Of a stretch of DNA of 64,000 bases, positions 56,078-64,000 are shown piece after piece. The stretch covers positions 372,001 to 436,000 of the forward strand of contig NZ_JACVVX010000004.1 in the NCBI RefSeq assembly GCF_014534685.1, in the 5' to 3' direction. The notes under the pieces are model-generated. The model saw nothing but the letters and a program-made list of their open reading frames with translations, made no database searches and was not told where the DNA came from. Position 1 is the first letter of the stretch; the number at the start of each line of letters is the position of its first letter. The stretch comes from Oryzicola mucosus (GTDB taxonomy: Bacteria > Pseudomonadota > Alphaproteobacteria > Rhizobiales > Rhizobiaceae). A program made the translations under genes and the position numbers.

Positions 56078-56460
56078 CACGGACGATCCAGACGCCCTTC
56101 GGCTGCCTTGTTGCGATACTGCAAGGTGATCAGAACCCCCTTGATCAGCCTCAGCGCGGTGAGGCTCAGCGTGACGGTCAACGGTATCCACAACAGAAAA
56201 TGGACCCAGAGCGGCGGACTGATCGTCGTTTCCATCCAAAGCGCAAGGCCGACGACGATGAACCCGATGATGAGAATGACGAAGACCGAGGGTCCATCGC
56301 CCGCATCTGCAAAGGAATAGTCCAGCCCGCAGACACCGCAGCCCTTGCCGACCGTCAGGAATCCCGAGAACAGCCGTCCCTCGCCGCAGCGCGGGCAATG
56401 GCCTTTCAGCCCTGCCTGGACCGGATCCACCGGGGGCCACATCGCCTGATCTTCGTTCAT
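56077..56460 (-). CDS. DUF983 membrane protein with zinc ribbon
   Basis: A 127-residue protein. An N-terminal four-cysteine ribbon (CPRCGEGRLFSGF, then CGVCGLDYSFADAGDG) is followed by two hydrophobic helices (VILIIGFIVVGLALW and VHFLLWIPLTVTLSL). DUF983 genes regularly accompany cox genes in alphaproteobacteria, but the function is not established. The start at 56460 places the ribbon close to the N-terminus. It is coupled to surf1 by a TGATG overlap. Confidence 0.88.
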   Translation of the reverse strand: MNEDQAMWPPVDPVQAGLKGHCPRCGEGRLFSGFLTVGKGCGVCGLDYSFADAGDGPSVFVILIIGFIVVGLALWMETTISPPLWVHFLLWIPLTVTLSLTALRLIKGVLITLQYRNKAAEGRLDRP

Positions 56461-56561
56461 GGCATGTCCTCCGGACCGCGCTGCTTGCCGCACTCCCTGC
56501 CACGATCCCCGCTTGCATTGCAAGCCAGCCAATCGTCACGTTCGATTTGGCGTCATCGCCC

Positions 56562-56595
56562 AAAAGAAAAAGGCGACTGCGTTGCCGCAGCCGCC
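56562..56595 (-). terminator. Rho-independent terminator after ctaE
   Basis: Read leftward, arms GGCGGCTGCG and CGCAGTCGCC (one mismatch) are followed by TTTTTCTTTT. The hairpin lies 23 bases after the ctaE stop and would end or reduce transcription into DUF983-surf1. Confidence 0.82.
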
Positions 56596-56617
56596 TCTCT
56601 CAAACCGGGATTTGGTC

Positions 56618-57508
56618 TCAGTGGCCTTCGGCGATGGTGGCGCCGAACGAGGCCCAGACATAGATCGAGGCGAAGAGGAACAGCCAGACCACGTCGACGA
56701 AGTGCCAGTACCAGGCGGCCGCTTCGAAGCCGAAGTGATGCCTGGGGCTGAAATCTCCGCCCATCGCACGGAACAGGCAGACCAGCAGGAAGATGGTGCC
56801 GACGATGACGTGGAAGCCGTGGAAGCCGGTCGACATGAAGAAGGTCGCGCCATAGATCGAGTCGTGGAAGGTGAACGGCGCGTGCATGTACTCATAGGCC
56901 TGCACGAAGCTGAACAGCACGCCGAGACCGACGGTGAGCGCCAGGCCGTTGATCAGGCCCTTGCGGTCGCCATGCAGCAGCGCATGGTGTGCCCAGGTCA
57001 CGGTCGTGCCCGAGAGCAACAGGATGACTGTGTTGTAGAGCGGCAGATGCCAGGGATCGAGAACCTCGATGCCCTTGGGCGGCCAAACGCCGCCGGTGAA
57101 CTCGGCGCGGGCGACCTGTTGTACTTCGCCGGGGAACAGGCTGGCATCGAAGAAAGCCCAGAACCAGGCCACGAAGAACATCACCTCGGAGGCGATGAAC
57201 ATGATCATGCCGTAGCGCAGGTGCAGCGACACCACCGGGGTGTGGTGGCCTTCCTTGCCCTCCTTGATGGTGTCCGACCACCACGCGTACATGACATAGA
57301 GGATGATCACCATGCCGATGGCGAAGATCCAGAAATTCGCGCTGGCGAAATCCAGTCCGAACAGGTTCAGCGAACCGCCCTTGAGCGCCTGCATCCAGGC
57401 GACACCGCCAATGGCCAGTATCAGCGCGCCCAGCGAGGCCAGCGCCGGCCACGGGCTCGGGGCGATGATGTGGTAGTCATGTTGTGGTTTAGCGTGTGCG
57501 TCTGCCAT
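56618..57508 (-). CDS. ctaE: Cytochrome c oxidase subunit III
   Basis: A 296-residue integral membrane subunit with seven helices. Family segments are [41 protein letters not shown] (helix III with the acidic residue of the subunit), and [16 protein letters not shown], and the C-terminus has [16 protein letters not shown]. It stabilises the aa3 oxidase core. The ATG at 57508 gives the usual N-terminus [13 protein letters not shown] and follows the ctaG stop at 57510 closely. Confidence 0.96.
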   Translation of the reverse strand: MADAHAKPQHDYHIIAPSPWPALASLGALILAIGGVAWMQALKGGSLNLFGLDFASANFWIFAIGMVIILYVMYAWWSDTIKEGKEGHHTPVVSLHLRYGMIMFIASEVMFFVAWFWAFFDASLFPGEVQQVARAEFTGGVWPPKGIEVLDPWHLPLYNTVILLLSGTTVTWAHHALLHGDRKGLINGLALTVGLGVLFSFVQAYEYMHAPFTFHDSIYGATFFMSTGFHGFHVIVGTIFLLVCLFRAMGGDFSPRHHFGFEAAAWYWHFVDVVWLFLFASIYVWASFGATIAEGH

Positions 57509-57509
57509 A

Positions 57510-58136
57510 TCAGCCCCCGATGTTTCCCTCGGAATTACCATTTGTTGTGCTGCCGTCAACCTTCGGCGCGGCCGCGAGCGGCTTGTCGCCTTCGAGCGGG
57601 AAGAAGGTATAGGACAAGGTGATCGTCTTGATGTTCTTCAGTTCCGGAACATCGACGATATCCGGATCGACGAAGAAGACCACCGGCATGTCGAGCGTCT
57701 CGCCCGGCTTCAGGGTGGTGTCGGTAAAGCAGAAGCACTCGACCTTGTTGAAATAGGCGCCGGCCAGTTCGGGCGTGACGTTGAATGTCGCGCGGCCCGC
57801 GGTCGGCGTGGAGAACATGTTCTGCGCCTTGTACTGCGCCTGAACCGTCTCGCCGATCTTGATCGTCATCTCGCGCGCTTCGGGCTGGAAATCCCAGGGC
57901 AGCGCGCCGGACGTGTTGGCGTCGAAACGGATGGTGATGTCGCGGTCCAGCATGCGGTCGGAATATTGCTCGACGCGCTGCGTCGTGCCTCCATAACCGG
58001 TGATCTGACAGAACATGGCGTAGAGCGGCACCGCCGCATAGGCCATGCCCAGCATACTGCCAAAAAACGCCACGCAGGATGCCGCGACGATGCGGTTTCT
58101 GCGGTTGTTGTCCCGGCTGAGCCTGTCCTCCGTCAT
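57510..58136 (-). CDS. ctaG: Cytochrome c oxidase assembly protein CtaG/Cox11
   Basis: A 208-residue protein with one N-terminal membrane helix and a periplasmic beta domain. It has the signature [42 protein letters not shown] (with the copper-binding C-F-C) and YTFFPLE. It delivers copper to the CuB site of CtaD. It lies between the CoxF-like gene and ctaE with ten and two bases of spacing, so it is within one operon. Confidence 0.95.
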   Translation of the reverse strand: MTEDRLSRDNNRRNRIVAASCVAFFGSMLGMAYAAVPLYAMFCQITGYGGTTQRVEQYSDRMLDRDITIRFDANTSGALPWDFQPEAREMTIKIGETVQAQYKAQNMFSTPTAGRATFNVTPELAGAYFNKVECFCFTDTTLKPGETLDMPVVFFVDPDIVDVPELKNIKTITLSYTFFPLEGDKPLAAAPKVDGSTTNGNSEGNIGG

Positions 58137-58146
58137 CGCATCCTCC

Positions 58147-58305
58147 TCACATCGGCCGGTTCAGGATCGCAGGCCCGAACTTGACGATGGTGGCGACGTA
58201 GAAGATCACCACGAGGGCCGCGAGCGCAAAACCTATCGCCTTGGAACGGCTGCGGCGCGCCTTCTTCTGCGTTTCAGTCAGGCTGACCATGTCCTGGTCC
58301 TTCAT
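58147..58305 (-). CDS. Small CoxF-like membrane protein
   Basis: A 52-residue protein with a basic N-terminal half ([15 protein letters not shown]) and one transmembrane helix ([18 protein letters not shown]). It lies in the position where alphaproteobacterial cox operons carry a small CoxF/CtaF-like gene. Its ATG overlaps the ctaB stop by one base. It is probably a minor subunit or assembly factor of the oxidase; this rests on position and topology only. Confidence 0.8.
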   Translation of the reverse strand: MKDQDMVSLTETQKKARRSRSKAIGFALAALVVIFYVATIVKFGPAILNRPM

Positions 58306-59249
58306 CAAATGCCCCCTGCCGTCAGGAAGCGTTCGACCACGGCGTCGACAAGGTACAGCGAGAAAATGGTGGCGAGATAGACGAGCGAATAGCCGAACAG
58401 CGCCTTGGCCGGTTTCATGACCCGGTCGCTGTCGGGCATACGGTAGACCTTCCAGGCATACCAGACGAAGCCCGCGCCCAGCAAAAGGGCGGCAATGCCG
58501 TAAAAGGCGCTGGTGTAGCCGAGAACCCAGGGCAGAACGCCGACAGGCGCGACGATCAGCGAGTAGACGAAAATCTGCAGCCGCGTGGACGCTTCCCCCG
58601 CGACATTCGGCATCATCGGGATGCCCGCGCGCTGGTAGTCGTCGGACTTGAACAGAGCCAGCGCCCAGAAATGCGGCGGCGTCCACAGGAAGATGATGGC
58701 AAACAGGATGACGCTTTCCAGGCTGATCGATCCGGTGGCCGCGGCCCAGCCGATCATCGGAGGGAACGAGCCAGCAGCACCGCCGATGACGATATTCTGC
58801 GGCGTCCAGCGCTTCAGCCACATCGTGTAGATGACGGCATAAAAGAAGATGGTGAAGGCCAGCAGCGCAGCCGACAGCCAGTTGACCAGCACGCCGAGCG
58901 TCATCACCGAAAGTACGGATAGGACCAGGCCGAAGCTCAGGGCTTCGCCCGGCTGTACGCGGCCCGAAGGCACCGGCCGCTTGGCGGTCCGCTTCATGAT
59001 GGCGTCGATGTCGGCATCGTACCACATGTTGAGCGCGCCCGAGGCGCCGGCACCGATGGCGATGCATAGGATGGCGATGGCGCCAATCAGCGGATTCATG
59101 CTGCCGGGCGCAGCCGCAAGACCGACGATGGCCGTGAACACGACCAGCGACATGACGCGCGGCTTCAGCAGGGCGAAGAAATCGCCCGCTGTCGCTTCCG
59201 ACATGCGGAAGGCCTGATCGTCAAGCCTGTTTTCGTCGACAAGGGCCAT
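58305..59249 (-). CDS. ctaB: Protoheme IX farnesyltransferase (heme O synthase)
   Basis: A 314-residue prenyltransferase with about nine helices. The first aspartate-rich motif is [15 protein letters not shown] (D-x-x-x-D), with [13 protein letters not shown] at the start and the second motif [26 protein letters not shown]. It makes heme O, precursor of heme A for CtaD. A terminator hairpin at 59279-59305 separates it from ctaD, so it may be expressed partly through read-through. Confidence 0.95.
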   Translation of the reverse strand: MALVDENRLDDQAFRMSEATAGDFFALLKPRVMSLVVFTAIVGLAAAPGSMNPLIGAIAILCIAIGAGASGALNMWYDADIDAIMKRTAKRPVPSGRVQPGEALSFGLVLSVLSVMTLGVLVNWLSAALLAFTIFFYAVIYTMWLKRWTPQNIVIGGAAGSFPPMIGWAAATGSISLESVILFAIIFLWTPPHFWALALFKSDDYQRAGIPMMPNVAGEASTRLQIFVYSLIVAPVGVLPWVLGYTSAFYGIAALLLGAGFVWYAWKVYRMPDSDRVMKPAKALFGYSLVYLATIFSLYLVDAVVERFLTAGGI

Positions 59250-59278
59250 GCGTACTTACGTCCACGTTCCGTTTGGCC

Positions 59279-59305
59279 AAAACCGCCGGCCAGGCCGGCG
59301 GTTTT
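59279..59305 (-). terminator. Terminator/attenuator between ctaD and ctaB
   Basis: A near-perfect palindrome (arms AAAACCGCCGGCC and GGCCGGCGGTTTT) lies 16 bases after the ctaD stop. Read leftward it ends in TTTT. The downstream assembly genes are on the same strand, so it could reduce their expression relative to ctaC-ctaD. Confidence 0.75.
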
Positions 59306-59320
59306 GTTGGGTTGGTATGC

Positions 59321-60985
<1,665 letters not shown>

Positions 60986-61005
60986 CTAATTCTCGTGGCC
61001 GCGGC

Positions 61006-61875
61006 TCAGTTGCCGGCGACCGCAACCTTCGTGTTGTTGTCGATCGCGGCCATGAGGGCCCTGTTGGCACCCGGCAGGTCGGTCTTGGCGGCAGCAAGCC
61101 ACGTCGTGTACTGGCCCTCGTTCACCACGCGGATCGCGATGGGCATGTAGGCGTGATCCTTGCCGCACAGTTCGGAACACTGGCCATAGTAAAGGCCTTC
61201 CTTCTCAGCCTTGAACCAGGTTTCGTTGATGCGGCCGGGCACGGCATCGACCTTCACGCCGAAGGCCGGCATCGCGAAGGCGTGGATGACGTCGCTGGCG
61301 GTAACCAGCACGCGGACCGTCTCGCCGACGGGAACAACCACCTCGTTGTCCACGGCGAGAAGACGCGGATAGACTGCGCGATCTTCCTTGCCGGCGCCGG
61401 CGCGGTCAGCATCCGTCAGCATCGCAGCGTTGAAGGATAGCGGATCCTCGATCTGGTATTCGTAATCCCAGTTCCACTGGTTTCCGGTCGCCTTGATCGT
61501 CAGGCCCGGCTCATCGACCGGCGTGTATTGAGCGGTCAGCAGTTGGAAGGACGGAACGGCCAGGAACAGCAGGATGACGACCGGACCGATAGTCCAGATC
61601 ACCTCGATGATGGTGTTGTGGCTGGTGCGCGACGGCGTCGGGTTGGCGCTCTCGCGGAAGCGGAAGATGCAATAGGCGAGCAGCACCAGCACCAGCAGCG
61701 TGATGGGGACGATGAACCACAGCGTATAGTGCTCGAACCAGGTGATCATTTCCATGATGCCGGTAGCGGCCGGCTGGAATGTCATCTGCCAAGGCTCCGG
61801 CTGAGCCGCCTGGGCTGCCGATAGTCCGGCAAAAGAAGCTGTCGCCGCAATGGCGCCCGCAAAGAATTTTCTCAT
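61006..61875 (-). CDS. ctaC: Cytochrome c oxidase subunit II
   Basis: A 289-residue subunit with a signal peptide (to about residue 23), two transmembrane helices and a periplasmic cupredoxin domain. The CuA ligands are H198, C233, E235, C237, H241 and M244, in SDVIHAFAMP and QCSELCGKDHAYM. It receives electrons from cytochrome c. It is the first gene of the oxidase operon, and its promoter should lie in the 61876-62242 spacer. Confidence 0.97.
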   Translation of the reverse strand: MRKFFAGAIAATASFAGLSAAQAAQPEPWQMTFQPAATGIMEMITWFEHYTLWFIVPITLLVLVLLAYCIFRFRESANPTPSRTSHNTIIEVIWTIGPVVILLFLAVPSFQLLTAQYTPVDEPGLTIKATGNQWNWDYEYQIEDPLSFNAAMLTDADRAGAGKEDRAVYPRLLAVDNEVVVPVGETVRVLVTASDVIHAFAMPAFGVKVDAVPGRINETWFKAEKEGLYYGQCSELCGKDHAYMPIAIRVVNEGQYTTWLAAAKTDLPGANRALMAAIDNNTKVAVAGN

Positions 61876-62242
61876 CGCCCTCTTTGTCTCCCAGTCCTCC
61901 GGACAATGCCGCGAGGATATCCGTCCCGCTCCGGAAGGGGAATCCCGGAGATGTCCGCTGGTTCAAACCATACTCTCATTCCAACCGCAAGAAAGCAGAG
62001 CCGTGAGCCATGCGGCATTTTTGCGCGCAGGTAGCCCCGCCCAGCTATCGTCGCAATCGTGCTGTGGAGATGGATGCTACGGTCCCGGAGGCTTGTCAGA
62101 GACCTCGAAAGGCCGCAATTCGGGCAAAATTGCCGCCGAAGTTCGGGAAAACTCGCCGAAGACAGGGTGGCAAAAGCGAATTCCTGTTATTTAAGATGTA
62201 TCGAGTACGCTTTCGCGCGTCATGATTCGCAATGGAGTCACC
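61876..62242. promoter_or_regulatory. Divergent spacer between ctaC and ialB
   Basis: A 367-base region without a protein-like frame. It should hold the leftward ctaC promoter and the rightward ialB promoter. The stretch 62165-62200 is AT-rich, but no convincing -35/-10 pair was found. Confidence 0.4.
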
Positions 62243-62761
62243 ATGAAGACCGGGCTTGCAAAGACCCTGGCGACGGCCGCCATCCTCGCAGCGACCTGCC
62301 TCACGGCGCCGCTTTCCGCCGTAGCCCAGCAGAGCGGAACGGTGAAGTCCACGCATGGAGCATGGTCGGTCGTCTGCGACACCCCGGCAGGTGCCTCCAC
62401 TGAGCAATGCGTGCTGATGCAGAACGTCATTGCCGAGGACCGGCCCGAGATGGGCCTTTCGGTGGTCGTGCTGCGCACCGCCGACAACAAAGCGGAAATC
62501 CTGCGCGTTCTGGCGCCGCTCGGCGTGCTGCTGCCCAACGGGCTGGGCCTCAATGTCGACCAGAAGGACATCGGTCGCGCCTATTTCGTACGCTGCTTCC
62601 AGGACGGCTGTTACGCCGAGGTCATTCTCGAGAAGCCGCTGGTCGATACGCTGAGAACCGGCAAGGCAGCCACCTTCATCGTCTTCCAGACGCCTGAGGA
62701 AGGCATCGGCATTCCGGTCGACCTCAACGGCTTCGGCGAAGGTTTCGACGCGCTGCCCTGA
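62243..62761 (+). CDS. Invasion-associated locus B (IalB) family protein
   Basis: A 172-residue exported protein with a signal peptide (residues 1-28, cleavage near SAVAQ). It has the IalB pattern GAWSVVCDTPAGASTEQC, VDQKDIGRAYFVRCFQDGCYAEVI, with four paired cysteines. IalB proteins help Bartonella enter erythrocytes; in free-living relatives the role is unknown. The ATG at 62243 has GGAG five bases upstream, which is better than the ATG at 62222. It is divergent from ctaC and upstream of tldD. Confidence 0.9.
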   Translation: MKTGLAKTLATAAILAATCLTAPLSAVAQQSGTVKSTHGAWSVVCDTPAGASTEQCVLMQNVIAEDRPEMGLSVVVLRTADNKAEILRVLAPLGVLLPNGLGLNVDQKDIGRAYFVRCFQDGCYAEVILEKPLVDTLRTGKAATFIVFQTPEEGIGIPVDLNGFGEGFDALP

Positions 62762-62852
62762 GCGCTAATGCGCGTTCGCGCATTGCCGAACGGACGCGCA
62801 ATGCCTAAATCGGGACGGATCACATATCCTCCGTCACGAAAGCCCGCCAGTA

Positions 62853-64000
62853 ATGACCACCAGCCTGCTCAGCCAGTTCGACATTTCCGAAGAGCGGCTG
62901 CGCCGCATCGTGGCGGACACCATCGAAGGCGCGGACGACGGCGAACTCTTCCTGGAATACCGGGAAGGCGAAGCGCTGATGTTCGACAATGGCCGGCTGA
63001 AGACGGCCAATTTCAACACCGATCAGGGTTTTGGGCTGCGCGCGGTCGCCGGCGAGGCGAGCGGCTATGCGCATGCCAGCGAATTGTCGGAAGCGGCCCT
63101 GCTGCGCGCCGCAGATGCGGTGTCCGCCGTCAAGGGCGGCTATTCCGGCGTGATGGCGGCGGCCCCTGCCCGCACCAACCGCCACCTTTACAGCGACGAG
63201 AACCCGATCTCGTCACCCTCCTTCGAGGAAAAAGCCAAACTCCTGCAGGACATCGACGCATGGCTGCGCGCCAAGGACCCGCGCGTCCGCCAGGTGACCG
63301 CGTCCGTCGCCTCGTCCTGGCAGCATGTCGAAATCCTGCGCGCCGACGGCCATCTGGTTCGCGACATCCGCCCGCTGGTCCGCATGAACGTCTCCGTCGT
63401 CGTCGGTTCTGGCGACCGCCAGGAAAGCGGCTCCTACGGCATGGGCGGCCGCAAGGGTTTTGGCGAGTTCCTGGCCGAGGACAGTTGGCATTTCGCAGCT
63501 GAAGAGGCGCTGCGCCAGGCGCTGGTCAATCTCGAAGCCATCCCAGCTCCTGCCGGCACGTTCGACATCGTGCTGTCGTCGGGTTGGCCGGGCGTGATGC
63601 TGCACGAGGCGGTCGGGCACGGCCTCGAGGGCGATTTCAACCGCAAGAAGACCTCCGCCTTTGCCGGGCTTCTCGGCCAGCAGGTCGCAGCCAAGGGCGT
63701 GACCGTGGTCGATGACGGCACCATAGCCGAGCGGCGCGGCTCACTGACAGTTGACGACGAAGGCACGCCCTCGGCTCGCAATGTCCTGATCGACGACGGC
63801 AAGCTGGTGGGCTACATGCAGGACCGCCAGAATGCGCGGCTGATGGGCATGAACGCGACCGGTAATGGCCGCCGCGAATCCTATGCCCACCAGCCCATGC
63901 CGCGCATGACCAACACCTACATGACCGCCGGGGACAAGACGCCCGAGGAGATCATCGCCTCGGTCAAGAAGGGCATCTACGCCGTCTCGTTCGGCGGCGG
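62853..64000 (+). CDS. tldD: TldD metalloprotease, N-terminal part (cut by window edge)
   Basis: The first 382 codons of TldD, the catalytic partner of TldE/PmbA, are visible. The zinc motif H-E-x-x-x-H is at H251-E252-H256 in LHEAVGHGLEGDFNRKKTS, and the N-terminal DGELFLEYREGE, GYAHASELSE and SYAHQPMPRMTNTYM match the family. TldD/E cleaves peptides such as microcin precursors and CcdA antitoxin. The gene has an ATG at 62853 but only a poor Shine-Dalgarno sequence. It runs past position 64000. Confidence 0.93.
   Translation, partial: MTTSLLSQFDISEERLRRIVADTIEGADDGELFLEYREGEALMFDNGRLKTANFNTDQGFGLRAVAGEASGYAHASELSEAALLRAADAVSAVKGGYSGVMAAAPARTNRHLYSDENPISSPSFEEKAKLLQDIDAWLRAKDPRVRQVTASVASSWQHVEILRADGHLVRDIRPLVRMNVSVVVGSGDRQESGSYGMGGRKGFGEFLAEDSWHFAAEEALRQALVNLEAIPAPAGTFDIVLSSGWPGVMLHEAVGHGLEGDFNRKKTSAFAGLLGQQVAAKGVTVVDDGTIAERRGSLTVDDEGTPSARNVLIDDGKLVGYMQDRQNARLMGMNATGNGRRESYAHQPMPRMTNTYMTAGDKTPEEIIASVKKGIYAVSFGG

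Noticed and set aside
62761-62852. Hairpin with arms AATGCGC and GCGCATT after ialB
   Set aside because: It is short, with no T-run, so I do not call it a terminator. It may still shape read-through into tldD.

Overview
The window reads as a chromosomal segment of an alphaproteobacterium of the order Hyphomicrobiales (Rhizobiales), probably near the Mesorhizobium/Phyllobacteriaceae-Brucellaceae side. The evidence is a 377-residue CcrM (GANTC) methyltransferase, an IalB protein, the cox order ctaC-ctaD-ctaB-coxF-ctaG-ctaE-DUF983-surf1 followed by ispH-thrB-rnhA, and high-GC codon use. The genus cannot be fixed from the sequence alone. About 50 genes and one tRNA are supported.

Positions 1-1028 hold the start of ppdK, followed by an orphan tail-fibre-like DUF2793 gene. 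Positions 2.8-28.4 kb form a surface-polysaccharide locus. It contains a two-gene ABC-2 exporter (Wzm/Wzt type), UDP-glucose dehydrogenase, a nitroreductase-like protein with a long N-terminal extension, a UPF0104 membrane protein, a pyruvyl transferase, a Dpm1-like glycosyltransferase, a 1,989-residue protein with five glycosyltransferase domains, a 1,074-residue methyltransferase/coiled-coil protein, two more glycosyltransferases, and the dTDP-L-rhamnose operon rfbA-rfbC-rfbB-rfbD. No Wzx or Wzy is seen. The predicted product is an ABC-exported glycan made from rhamnose and glucuronic acid, perhaps pyruvylated and methylated.

The most striking system is the giant glycosyltransferase paired with the methyltransferase/coiled-coil protein. 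The two share a small repeat module (F-D-x-x-W-Y-x-x-x-Y-x-D-V ... D-P-L-x-H-F/Y). It occurs four times at the N-terminus of the polymerase-like protein and once at the extreme C-terminus of the coiled-coil protein. This resembles the logic of the E. coli WbdA/WbdD pair, in which a capping enzyme on a coiled-coil ruler limits chain length. Here the parts are different and the coiled coil is about 700 residues, with heptad-phased internal duplications.

Positions 28.5-29.9 kb hold a one-span membrane protein of unknown role and tRNA-Gln(UUG) behind a strong promoter. Positions 29.9-35.0 kb hold an RND efflux operon and a divergent TetR regulator with a clear operator in the promoter. Positions 35.0-47.8 kb are housekeeping genes: smc, a DsbA-like lipoprotein, a DciA-like protein, mutY, two HAD hydrolases, ccrM, a small lipoprotein, thrC, an M16 peptidase and a GNAT acetyltransferase. 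Positions 47.8-52.8 kb hold a seven-TM PAS-GGDEF-EAL protein with a degenerate GGDEF motif, AlgH/YqgE, a free-standing DsbD N-domain protein and a Prx5 peroxiredoxin.

Positions 52.8-61.9 kb hold rnhA-thrB-ispH, surf1-DUF983 and the aa3-type cytochrome c oxidase genes, all read leftward. The window closes with ialB and the start of tldD, read rightward. Many adjacent genes overlap by one or four bases (TGATG or ATGA), so translational coupling is common here. Start codons were chosen by ribosome-binding site and family length, and several are GTG or TTG.
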